Source: CAYOSU01 sp964406735
Lineage (GTDB): Bacteria; Bacillota; Clostridia; Christensenellales; CAMQZB01
Assembly (NCBI GenBank): GCA_964406735.1
Contig: CAYOSU010000003.1
Span: forward strand, 1 to 64,000
Direction of reading: 5' to 3'
Length of the DNA: 64,000 nt
Every line of letters starts with the position of its first letter. Positions within the stretch are counted from its first letter, which is position 1. Below the pieces are notes generated by a model. It was not told the origin of the DNA. It did not search any database and saw only the letters and a program-made list of their open reading frames with translations. Shown here piece after piece: positions 16,832-24,482 of this stretch. The position numbers and the translations under genes are program-made.

Positions 16832-18157
16832 TTGGCAACGTTCGACGGATTGTCCGAAAAACTTAATCATATCTTTTCAAAGCTCAAAAACAGAGGAAAG
16901 CTGACTGAGCTTGAAATAAATCAAGCTATGCGAGAGATAAGGATAGCTCTTCTTGAAGCAGACGTAAATTATAAGGTCGCAAAAGACTTCATAAAGGACG
17001 TTTCCGAGAAAGCAGTAGGTCAAGAGATACTTACATCTTTAACACCCGGTCAGCAGGTCGTAAAGATAATTAACGACGAGCTTACAAAGCTTATGGGAAG
17101 CACGAACGCAAAGCTCACCTTTGCAAACAAAGGCGTTTCGGTCTATATGCTTTGCGGACTTCAGGGCGCAGGTAAGACTACGCTTGCAGGAAAGCTTTCA
17201 AATTACCTTCAAAAGCAGGGCAAAAAAGTGCTCCTTTGTGCGTGCGACGTATATCGTCCCGCCGCGATCGATCAGCTTAAAATAGTTGGAGAGAGCGTAA
17301 AGACCGAAGTATTTGAAATGGGGCAAGGCGATCCTGTTAAAATTGCCAACGAGGCGCTCAAATACGCCGATAAGAAGTCGTTTGACGTCCTTTTGATTGA
17401 TACCGCAGGTCGATTGCAGATAGATGAAAAGCTCATGGATGAGCTGAAAAAGATAAAATCGGCAGTTGACCCTTGCGAGATACTTTTGACGGTAGACGCA
17501 ATGACGGGCCAGGAAGCTGTAAACGTTGCGCAGAAGTTCAATGAAGACCTTGACGTAACTGGCGTGGTTTTAACAAAGCTCGACGGTGATACAAGAGGCG
17601 GTGCGGCGCTTTCGATAAGAGCCGTAACGGGCAAACCGATAAAGTTTAGCTCCATAGGCGAAAAATTCAGCGATCTCGAACCCTTTTATCCCGATCGAAT
17701 GGCTTCGAGAATACTCGGAATGGGCGATGTACTGACTCTTATCGACAAGGCTCAAAGCGCTGTTACCGAAGAGCAGATGAAGCGAATGGAGAAAAACCTT
17801 CGCGAAAACTCCTTCAATTTCGAGGATTATCTCGCACAGATGGACAGTATCAAGAATATGGGCGATATATCGTCGATGCTTAACATGATCCCGGGCGCAA
17901 ATAAGCTTAACTTGAAGGACGCTAAGGTGGATGAAAAGCTGCTTGAACGTCAGAAAGCGATAATACTTTCCATGACGAAAGAAGAACGCTTGCGTCCTGA
18001 GATAATATCGGGCTCGAGGAGAAAGAGGATAGCCGCAGGAAGCGGAAATACGGTCAACGATGTAAACAAGCTCTTAAAGCAGTTCGACCAGATGAAGCAA
18101 ATGATGAAAATGTTCGGTAAAGGTAAAAAGGGCAGAATGCCGAGACTACCTTTCTGA
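16832..18157 (+). CDS. ffh: Signal recognition particle protein Ffh
   Basis: 441 aa. The SRP54 GTPase that binds signal sequences and 4.5S RNA. N domain (1-90), G1 motif GLQGAGKTT (about 109-117), CDVYRPAA, DTAGRL, TKLDGD, and a Met-rich M domain (about 300-441) with the RNA-binding SGSRRKRIAAGSG segment and a C-terminal MKQMMKMFGKGKKGRMP. The start is TTG 16832 after TTGGAGGACTG in the end of ylxM. Confidence 0.97.
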   Translation: MATFDGLSEKLNHIFSKLKNRGKLTELEINQAMREIRIALLEADVNYKVAKDFIKDVSEKAVGQEILTSLTPGQQVVKIINDELTKLMGSTNAKLTFANKGVSVYMLCGLQGAGKTTLAGKLSNYLQKQGKKVLLCACDVYRPAAIDQLKIVGESVKTEVFEMGQGDPVKIANEALKYADKKSFDVLLIDTAGRLQIDEKLMDELKKIKSAVDPCEILLTVDAMTGQEAVNVAQKFNEDLDVTGVVLTKLDGDTRGGAALSIRAVTGKPIKFSSIGEKFSDLEPFYPDRMASRILGMGDVLTLIDKAQSAVTEEQMKRMEKNLRENSFNFEDYLAQMDSIKNMGDISSMLNMIPGANKLNLKDAKVDEKLLERQKAIILSMTKEERLRPEIISGSRRKRIAAGSGNTVNDVNKLLKQFDQMKQMMKMFGKGKKGRMPRLPF

Positions 18158-18191
18158 AAAATATAAGAAATTTATTGGAGGTCATATAATT

Positions 18192-18485
18192 ATGGCAGTA
18201 AAAATGAGATTGACAAGACTTGGAGCAAAGAAAGCTCCTACCTACAGAATCGTAGTATGCGATTCCAGAGCAGCAAGAGACGCTGAGTATATCGAGAATT
18301 TGGGACACTACAATCCTACGCTTGCTAATCCCGAGCTCGTTATCAATGCAGAGCGCGCTCAGTACTGGCTTTCCAAGGGTGTTCAGCCTACCGAGACCGT
18401 TAAGTCTCTTCTCGTAAGAGCAGGCGTTATCGAAAAGTCTAACAAGCTTTCTCCTTCTAAGACCAAGACTAAAAAGAGCAAATAA
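18192..18485 (+). CDS. rpsP: 30S ribosomal protein S16
   Basis: 97 aa. The start MAVKMRLTRLGAKKAPTYRI is classic for S16, with a lysine-rich tail. It follows ffh by 34 nt and has a strong ATTGGAGGTC ribosome-binding site. khpA follows 16 nt later. Confidence 0.97.
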   Translation: MAVKMRLTRLGAKKAPTYRIVVCDSRAARDAEYIENLGHYNPTLANPELVINAERAQYWLSKGVQPTETVKSLLVRAGVIEKSNKLSPSKTKTKKSK

Positions 18486-18501
18486 TTAAGGATTTTTTGA
18501 A

Positions 18502-18744
18502 ATGAGAGAGTTGGTAGAATACATTGTTTCTCAGTTCTTGGGCGAAGGCGCAGAATTTGTCGTCGAGGAGACCAAGGCAGACGAAGCAACGGTTAATATC
18601 GTCGTAAAGCTTCGCTCCGAAGATATGGGTAAAGTCATCGGTAAGCAGGGTAAGATCGCAAAGGCTATCAGAACGATAGTAAAAGCCGCATCTTCCAAAG
18701 AAAGCGTAAAATATCTCGTAGAGATAACCGAATTAAATGGCTGA
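18502..18744 (+). CDS. khpA: KH-domain RNA-binding protein KhpA (YlqC)
   Basis: 80 aa. A single KH domain; the GxxG loop is in VIGKQGKIAKAIRT (about 53-66). In other Bacillota KhpA pairs with KhpB (Jag) and binds many RNAs, affecting cell elongation. It lies between rpsP and rimM as usual and overlaps rimM by 8 nt. Confidence 0.93.
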   Translation: MRELVEYIVSQFLGEGAEFVVEETKADEATVNIVVKLRSEDMGKVIGKQGKIAKAIRTIVKAASSKESVKYLVEITELNG

Positions 18745-19240
18745 TATCTTAATCGGAGCGGTTTTGAAACCGCAAGGCATTAAAGGCGAGGTCAAGGTCA
18801 AGGCGTATAGCGACGATCTTGACCGCTTTTTGCATTACAAAAAATTCACCGTAGACGGAAAAGAGCTTGTCGTCGAAAAAGGAAGATCTGACGGCAACTT
18901 TTGCTATATCAAATTCGTCGGCACAAACACGATGAATGATGCGGAGCTTTTGAGAAACAAAAAGCTTTATATCGACGAAGAGATGTTGGATGAGCCGGGT
19001 GATGACGAATACTATTACGTCGAGCTTGAAGAAAGTAAGATCTATATCGACGGCAAAGAGTCGGGTAAGGTAATCTACGTAAACGATCAGACTCGCAACG
19101 TCGTTATCGAATGCGAATTAAACGGTAAAAAGGCGTATTTCCCCTTGGTGAAAAAGGTGATCGAACGATTTGACAGAAGCAATAGGATTTTATATCTTAA
19201 AAATAAGGAACTAAACGAGGTAACTGTTTTTGAGGATTGA
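18737..19240 (+). CDS. rimM: Ribosome maturation factor RimM
   Basis: 167 aa. Assists 30S head assembly by binding S19. The N-terminal domain contains IGAVLKPQGIKGEVKVK (about 6-22), and a PRC-barrel covers the C-terminal half (YYYVELEESKIY; FPLVKKVIERFD). It overlaps khpA by 8 nt and trmD by 11 nt. Confidence 0.94.
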   Translation: MADILIGAVLKPQGIKGEVKVKAYSDDLDRFLHYKKFTVDGKELVVEKGRSDGNFCYIKFVGTNTMNDAELLRNKKLYIDEEMLDEPGDDEYYYVELEESKIYIDGKESGKVIYVNDQTRNVVIECELNGKKAYFPLVKKVIERFDRSNRILYLKNKELNEVTVFED

Positions 19241-19907
19241 CGTGTTGACGCTTTTCCCCGAGATGTTTTCGGCGTTAAACGAGAGCATTTTGAAGAGAGC
19301 GCAGGAGAACAACTTAATAGAGGTAAATGCGGTAAATATCCGCGATTTTGCCGCAAATAAGCACAAAAAATGCGACGATTACCCGTTTGGCGGAGGCGCA
19401 GGCATGGTAATGATGCCTCAGCCGATATTTGATGCTTTTAAAAGCGTAGATCCCGAGCATAAGGCATTGCACGTTTTTATGTCGCCTCAGGGCGAGAAAA
19501 TGTCTCATAAATTAGCGTGCGAGCTTGCTAAAAACGAGCATATAGTCTTTTTGTGCGGTCATTATGAGGGTGTTGACGAAAGAGTCATTGAGAGCTTGAT
19601 AGATAAAGAAGTCTCGATAGGCGATTATGTTTTGACTGGCGGTGAACTTCCCGCAATGGTCGTTATCGACGCATTGGCAAGACAGATTCCCGGCGTTATT
19701 GACGGCGAATCGCTTATTGCGGAGAGCTTTACAGACGATAGCTTAGAATATCCACAATATACACGCCCTGCCGATTTTCGAGGAATGAAAGTTCCCGAGG
19801 TATTGCTTAGCGGAAATCACGCTGAGATAGCCAAATGGCGTAAGAATAAATCTCAAGAGGCGACGGAGAACAAGCGTCCCGATCTTTTGAAAAAGGAGAA
19901 GAAATAA
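19230..19907 (+). CDS. trmD: tRNA (guanine37-N1)-methyltransferase TrmD
   Basis: 225 aa. A trefoil-knot (SPOUT) enzyme that makes m1G37 and prevents frameshifting. The start is TTG 19230 (MRIDVLTLFPEMF). Knot motifs GHYEGVDERV (about 110-119) and SIGDYVLTGGELP are present. The C-terminal tail is slightly shorter than the common 240-250 aa. It overlaps rimM. Unlike the usual order, rplS does not follow directly; rbgA does. Confidence 0.96.
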   Translation: MRIDVLTLFPEMFSALNESILKRAQENNLIEVNAVNIRDFAANKHKKCDDYPFGGGAGMVMMPQPIFDAFKSVDPEHKALHVFMSPQGEKMSHKLACELAKNEHIVFLCGHYEGVDERVIESLIDKEVSIGDYVLTGGELPAMVVIDALARQIPGVIDGESLIAESFTDDSLEYPQYTRPADFRGMKVPEVLLSGNHAEIAKWRKNKSQEATENKRPDLLKKEKK

Positions 19908-19908
19908 C

Positions 19909-20766
19909 ATGCTTATCCAGTGGTTTCCGGGGCATATGACGAAAGCGCTTAGGATGATAGACGAGAACGTAAAGGTCGTCGATGGTTTTATATACGTTAT
20001 TGATGCGAGAGCACCGTATTCGTCCTTGAACCCCGAGTTTTTGAAAAAGATAGCCAACAAGCCCTTTTTATACGTAATAAACAAGACCGACCTTGCAGAT
20101 CCGCAAAAGACTGCGATGTGGAAGTCGTACTTTGAAAAAACGGGCAAGAGTGCCGTTGCGATAAATTCTGTTACGACGAACTCGTCAAGGCAGGTATATC
20201 AAGAGATATTGTCGCTTTTTTCTGAAAAGCTTGAAAGGAACAAAGCAAAAGGCGTTGTAAAGCCCATAAGGCTCATGGTTTTGGGGATTCCAAACTGTGG
20301 CAAGTCAACGCTTATAAACAACTTTTGCGGCGAAAAACGGGCGCATACGGGCGATAAACCGGGCGTTACGAGGGGAAAGCAATGGCTGTCGGTAGACGAT
20401 AGAATACAGCTTCTTGATACTCCCGGCACGCTTTATCCGTCCTTTGATAATCAGGATATTGCCAAAAACGTAGCATATATCGGCAGCATAAACGATAGCA
20501 TTCTCGATATAGAGGGACTTTGCTTAGAGCTTATCGATAAGCTTTCAAAGACATATCCCGAGCTATTGAAAACTCGCTATAATGTAGAGCTTTCCGAGGC
20601 TCCTTTAGAAACGTACGAGGCGATATGCAAAAAGCGTGGATTTATTCTGCGTGGCGGCGAGTTTGATTATACCCGCGGTGCAAAGACTGTTATCGACGAG
20701 TTCAGAAAGGGTAAGATCGGAAAGATAACGTTGGAGACTCCCAATGACGAATACGTTAGAAATTGA
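19909..20766 (+). CDS. rbgA: Ribosome biogenesis GTPase RbgA (YlqF)
   Basis: 285 aa. A circularly permuted GTPase that acts late in 50S assembly. The order of motifs is permuted: G4 NKTDLAD (about 60) comes before G1 GIPNCGKST (about 126) and G3 DTPGT (about 172). WFPGHMTKA at the N-terminus and the C-terminal YxxRGAKTVIDEFRKG segment are typical. It starts 1 nt after trmD and overlaps rnhB by 23 nt. Confidence 0.96.
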   Translation: MLIQWFPGHMTKALRMIDENVKVVDGFIYVIDARAPYSSLNPEFLKKIANKPFLYVINKTDLADPQKTAMWKSYFEKTGKSAVAINSVTTNSSRQVYQEILSLFSEKLERNKAKGVVKPIRLMVLGIPNCGKSTLINNFCGEKRAHTGDKPGVTRGKQWLSVDDRIQLLDTPGTLYPSFDNQDIAKNVAYIGSINDSILDIEGLCLELIDKLSKTYPELLKTRYNVELSEAPLETYEAICKKRGFILRGGEFDYTRGAKTVIDEFRKGKIGKITLETPNDEYVRN

Positions 20767-21349
20767 ACGCGACGCCCTTTCAAAGGGGTATAAGCTGATA
20801 GGTGGAATAGACGAGGCGGGAAGAGGCCCGCTGGCTGGTCCCGTTGTATCTGCTTGCGTAATAATGCCGCTTAACGACGAAGATATTATCGAGGGCGTTG
20901 ACGATAGCAAAAAACTTTCTGCAAAAAAGCGCGATATGCTGTTTGCTAAGATAAAAGAAAAGGCTATTGCATATTACATTTCGGTAGTTTCTGAAACCGT
21001 CATCGACGAAATAAATATCTTAGAAGCGACGAAGTCTTCGATGCGAGAGTGCGTTGAAAAAATTGATGTAAAGCCCGATATACTTTTTATCGATGCCGTT
21101 GATTTAAAAGGTGTAGACGTACCCGTCCTTCCGATAATTCACGGCGATGCGCTTTCATATTCGATAGCCGCAGCCTCGATACTTGCAAAGGTAACGAGGG
21201 ACAGAATAATGGAGGAATACGATAAAGTATATCCCGAATACGGCTTTGCAAAGCATAAGGGCTACGGCACAAAGGTTCATATCGAAGCAATAAAAGCTCA
21301 CGGCGCATGCAAGATACACAGGCGCACGTTTATTAAAAAGTTCGTATGA
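20744..21349 (+). CDS. rnhB: Ribonuclease HII
   Basis: 201 aa. Removes ribonucleotides and RNA-DNA hybrids. GIDEAGRGPLAGPVV (about 21-35) supplies two catalytic acids, and DAVDLKG and AASILAKVTRD contain further conserved residues. The ATG at 20744 lies inside the end of rbgA. RNase HI is also encoded in this window (63044-63538). Confidence 0.96.
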   Translation: MTNTLEIERDALSKGYKLIGGIDEAGRGPLAGPVVSACVIMPLNDEDIIEGVDDSKKLSAKKRDMLFAKIKEKAIAYYISVVSETVIDEINILEATKSSMRECVEKIDVKPDILFIDAVDLKGVDVPVLPIIHGDALSYSIAAASILAKVTRDRIMEEYDKVYPEYGFAKHKGYGTKVHIEAIKAHGACKIHRRTFIKKFV

Positions 21350-21705
21350 TAACTGTTAAAAGACTGTTTGGCAATGCAGGCGAACGTATCGCTGCAAGGT
21401 ACTTAAAACGCCACGGCTACAAGATAATCGAACGCAATTATACCGTTCAGAAAATGGGCGAGATAGATATAATTGCAAAAGATAGAGATGGTACGGTTGT
21501 TTTTGTTGAGGTGAAAAGGCGTAAAAACGACGATTTTTCCGTTCCGTCGCAAAACGTAGATTATAACAAGCGAAAAAGGCTTACAAGAACAGCAAATCAC
21601 TATATCGTCGCTAACCGTTTAGCTAGCCCAACTCGATTTGACGTAATAGAGGTAACGGGCAGAAAAGTTAATCATATGAAAGGCGCATTTTATGCGGAAA
21701 AGTAG
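21346..21705 (+). CDS. yraN: UPF0102 nuclease-fold protein YraN
   Basis: 119 aa. Endonuclease-like fold with GEIDIIAKD (about 44-52) and VFVEVKRRK (about 57-65), matching the D and ExK residues of the Holliday-junction-resolvase-like family. Function is not established. It overlaps rnhB by 4 nt (ATGA), so the pair is probably coupled. Confidence 0.92.
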   Translation: MITVKRLFGNAGERIAARYLKRHGYKIIERNYTVQKMGEIDIIAKDRDGTVVFVEVKRRKNDDFSVPSQNVDYNKRKRLTRTANHYIVANRLASPTRFDVIEVTGRKVNHMKGAFYAEK

Positions 21706-21715
21706 CGTAAAACGC

Positions 21716-21744
21716 TTGCAAATAGTAATTTTTTATGTTAATAT
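21716..21744 (+). promoter_or_regulatory. Promoter for rplS
   Basis: TTGCAA (21716-21721), 17-nt spacer, TAATAT (21739-21744), just after the yraN stop. Transcription would begin near 21751, giving a leader of about 60 nt. Confidence 0.7.
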
Positions 21745-21750
21745 ATCAAA

Positions 21751-21812
21751 GTTGACTTCGGGCGTTCCGCTGCATCGACATGAACGTACTGTGAATTTAG
21801 GAGGTAAAAGTC
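21751..21812 (+). promoter_or_regulatory. Candidate autoregulatory leader of rplS
   Basis: A leader of about 60 nt with clustered G/C blocks (TTCGGGCGTTCCGCTGC, then GAACGTACTGTGAATTTAGGAGG) precedes rplS. An L19 leader RNA is known upstream of rplS in Firmicutes; the position fits, but I cannot confirm the structure by eye. Confidence 0.4.
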
Positions 21813-22172
21813 ATGAACAAGCTTATTGAAGCTATTGAAAAAGAGTATCTTAGAGAAGACGCAGGTAACTTCAACATCGGCGATACCGTAAAGGTATGGG
21901 TAAAGGTCGTCGAGGGTTCGAGAGAAAGACTTCAGGCGTTTGAAGGCGTTGTAATCGCAAGAAAGAACGGTGGTTTGAGAGAGACCTTCACCGTAAGACG
22001 TATTTCCTACGGCGTAGGCGTAGAAAGAACGTTCCCCGTTCATTCTCCCAAGATCAGCAAGATCGAGATCGTAAGAGCAGGTCGTGTTCGTCGCGCTAAA
22101 CTTTATTATCTCAGAGGTCGTTCCGGTAAATCTGCTAAGGTTAAAGAGCTTATTTCCAACGAGAATAAGTAA
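21813..22172 (+). CDS. rplS: 50S ribosomal protein L19
   Basis: 119 aa. GDTVKVWVKVVEGSRERLQ and SYGVGVERTFPVHSP are the L19 signatures. It has its own promoter, leader, strong AGGAGG and terminator, so it is a single-gene unit. In most Bacillota rplS directly follows trmD; here rbgA, rnhB and yraN lie between. Confidence 0.97.
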   Translation: MNKLIEAIEKEYLREDAGNFNIGDTVKVWVKVVEGSRERLQAFEGVVIARKNGGLRETFTVRRISYGVGVERTFPVHSPKISKIEIVRAGRVRRAKLYYLRGRSGKSAKVKELISNENK

Positions 22173-22210
22173 TTGATACTTTTTTAGCTACAAATTAGTT
22201 TATAAAAGAG

Positions 22211-22237
22211 AAGGATATTGCAATCAATATCCTTTTT
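22211..22237 (+). terminator. Intrinsic terminator after rplS
   Basis: AAGGATATTG and CAATATCCTT form a perfect 10-bp stem with a 4-nt loop, followed by a run of T. Confidence 0.9.
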
Positions 22238-22251
22238 TTATTGAAATATTC

Positions 22252-22280
22252 TTGTCAAAACGCTATTTTTGTATTAAAAT
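22252..22280 (+). promoter_or_regulatory. Promoter for the mannosyltransferase gene
   Basis: TTGTCA (22252-22257), 17-nt spacer, TAAAAT (22275-22280). It lies inside a possible longer reading of the downstream gene from 22241 and therefore supports the start at 22379. Confidence 0.7.
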
Positions 22281-22378
22281 GTAATGTGTGGTTTGTTCGG
22301 AATAATTTCGGACATAATCAAATTATCAGTTTTGATTTAATTCGGATTCGTTTTAGACAAAATACAGGAAGAGGAACA

Positions 22379-24388
22379 ATGGGCGAAAAGAATAAAACGT
22401 CAAGATCAAAAGAAAGATACGAGGGACTCAATAAGTCTTTATTGAAGATAAATAAAGAAGAAAGCACAAAGCTCAATAAAACGGATCGCATCATAATTGC
22501 GATCATTTTGGCTTTGACCGTTTTATTGACTTTTATAAGGCTTGGCTCGTGGAATACTCCCGAGACCTTTATTGAAACGGCGGAAAAGAACGCCACCGTC
22601 ATTTTCGAGCTTCCCGAAAAATCAAAGGCTGACTCTTTATTCATTCACGCAGGTATTTCCGATAAGGATAGCTCCAACGTAACCGTATACGTTTCCAATA
22701 ACTATACGCTGACATCCACGAGCTGGACTTATCAATACGCATACAACGCAAAGAACTCCAATATGTATCGCTTTATGGATACGGGGTCTTTGAGCGGAAA
22801 GAGCTTCAATTATCTCATCTTGCGCTTTGATAACGAAAAGATGCGTATAAACGAAGTAGTGGTAACGGACGTTGACGGCAATCCCATTGAGTGTAAGATA
22901 GTGTATTCGAGCGGCTTAAACTCTCAATATCCTGAGTCCAATTTATTGGATGAGCAGGATAAATTCGAGGGCGGCTATAACAGCTTCAACGGAATGTATT
23001 TCGACGAGGTCTATCACGCAAGAACGGCTTACGAGTTCATCAACGGCTGGTCGATATACGAATGGACGCATCCGCCGCTTGGCAAGATACTCATCTCGCT
23101 CGGCATCTTGATGTTCGGAATGAATCCGTTCGGCTGGAGATTTATGGGCGCACTCTTCTCAATAGCGACCGTCTTTGTTATGTATCTGTTTGGTAAAAAG
23201 GTATTCAAAAAGACGATGTTTGCCGTTGCACTCTCGATATTCTCCCTTTGCGAGGGATTAAGATTTACGCTCGGCAGAATAGCGACCGTTGACGTTTTCT
23301 TGGGCTTTTTCGTAGTGCTTTCGTTCTACTTTATGTATACATTCTTTGAAAAGGGAGTAGATCCCGAGTATATCATAAGATCGCTCGTTCCTTTCGGACT
23401 TTCTGGCATATTCTTCGGCTTGGCGTTCTGCATCAAATGGAACGGCGCATACGCAGGCATCGGGCTTTTGATATTGTTCATCATCGTCTTTGTCAAGACG
23501 GTCATCGAATTTATCAAGTGCAAGAATGCAATTTCGGACGACGATTATACTAAGTCGCAAAAGACTTTCGTCAAGAAGTTCCCGCTCATGATCATCGGAA
23601 TGATAGCGACTGGAATAATATTCTTCGTCTGCATCCCTGTATGCATTTATTTCTTGCAGTACCTGGTATTCAGAAGGTCGCAGGATATAGGGGAGCTTAT
23701 TCCTTTCGTGATCGACCAACAGAAGAGAATATTCAATTACCACGCAAAGGACGTCGTCGGATCGGTACACAACTCTGCTTCTCCTTGGTGGTCGTGGATA
23801 TTCAACGGCAAGTCGGTATACTTTGCGCTTTCCGATAGCTTCTACGGCGGCTCGACTTATTCGAGAATACATTGCATGATGATTACGGCAACGACAGTAT
23901 TCGGTATCTGGGCGATCGTGTATTTCGTGAAGTACTTGATAACGTACTTCAATAAGAAGAGAAAGCAGATCTTAACACCGTCTGAAACTGCGTTGATGGG
24001 AAAGATCAAAACGCCGCTCATATTCTTCTTCGTAGCGATGCTTGCAAACTGGTTACCGTGGGCGTTCGTTTCGAGAACGGCGTATATCTATCATTTCTAC
24101 GAGTCTGCAACGTTCTTGCTCTTCATAATAACGCTTTACCTTTACGTAAAGTACTTGCTTGAAAGCGAGGTTGCGTACTCTGGAGAGATTGCAATATTGA
24201 ACGGCAAAAAGAAAGACGTAACCTACGGTATGTACAGATATCTCTTCTTCGTGTGCATTTATGCCGTGAACTTCGTACTGTTCTTACCCGTTCTTTCGGG
24301 CTCACCCGTCAGCCATATAGCGGCGATGTTTATGTTCGGTTGGGCTAATTTATGGTTCGGCTACGGACTTATTCCACCGATCTTCTGA
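22379..24388 (+). CDS. Dolichyl-phosphate-mannose-protein mannosyltransferase family (GT39)
   Basis: 669 aa from ATG 22379 (AGGAAGAGGAACA ahead). A multi-pass membrane glycosyltransferase that uses a polyprenyl-phosphate sugar donor, probably for protein O-glycosylation outside the membrane. A first TM segment (about 37-55) is followed by an extracytoplasmic region, then the catalytic FDEVYHART (D209/E210) and EWTHPPLGK in the first loop typical of PMTs, then about ten further TM segments. It stands alone between rplS and comM, which are otherwise housekeeping genes. The sugar and acceptor are unknown. Confidence 0.88.
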   Translation: MGEKNKTSRSKERYEGLNKSLLKINKEESTKLNKTDRIIIAIILALTVLLTFIRLGSWNTPETFIETAEKNATVIFELPEKSKADSLFIHAGISDKDSSNVTVYVSNNYTLTSTSWTYQYAYNAKNSNMYRFMDTGSLSGKSFNYLILRFDNEKMRINEVVVTDVDGNPIECKIVYSSGLNSQYPESNLLDEQDKFEGGYNSFNGMYFDEVYHARTAYEFINGWSIYEWTHPPLGKILISLGILMFGMNPFGWRFMGALFSIATVFVMYLFGKKVFKKTMFAVALSIFSLCEGLRFTLGRIATVDVFLGFFVVLSFYFMYTFFEKGVDPEYIIRSLVPFGLSGIFFGLAFCIKWNGAYAGIGLLILFIIVFVKTVIEFIKCKNAISDDDYTKSQKTFVKKFPLMIIGMIATGIIFFVCIPVCIYFLQYLVFRRSQDIGELIPFVIDQQKRIFNYHAKDVVGSVHNSASPWWSWIFNGKSVYFALSDSFYGGSTYSRIHCMMITATTVFGIWAIVYFVKYLITYFNKKRKQILTPSETALMGKIKTPLIFFFVAMLANWLPWAFVSRTAYIYHFYESATFLLFIITLYLYVKYLLESEVAYSGEIAILNGKKKDVTYGMYRYLFFVCIYAVNFVLFLPVLSGSPVSHIAAMFMFGWANLWFGYGLIPPIF

Positions 24389-24410
24389 TAAGAATATAAA
24401 AAGTTTCAAG

Positions 24411-24442
24411 ATTCCAAGCCTGTTTTTACGCAGACTTGGAAT
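24411..24442 (+). other. Hairpin between the mannosyltransferase gene and comM
   Basis: ATTCCAAG pairs with CTTGGAAT, extended inwards by CTG/CAG after one mismatch, with an 8-nt loop. There is no T-run after it on either strand, so it is a weak terminator or a processing or leader structure. Confidence 0.5.
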
Positions 24443-24482
24443 AAGCATATAAAAAAGCGTTTACGGCGAAAGGAGGAATCTT

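Noticed and set aside
22241..22378. Longer N-terminus for the mannosyltransferase
   Set aside because: It overlaps the promoter at 22252-22280 and has no ribosome-binding site.
23258..23872. A 204-codon open frame antisense to the mannosyltransferase gene
   Set aside because: Composition is arginine/tyrosine-rich as expected of a reverse-frame shadow, and the overlying gene is clear.
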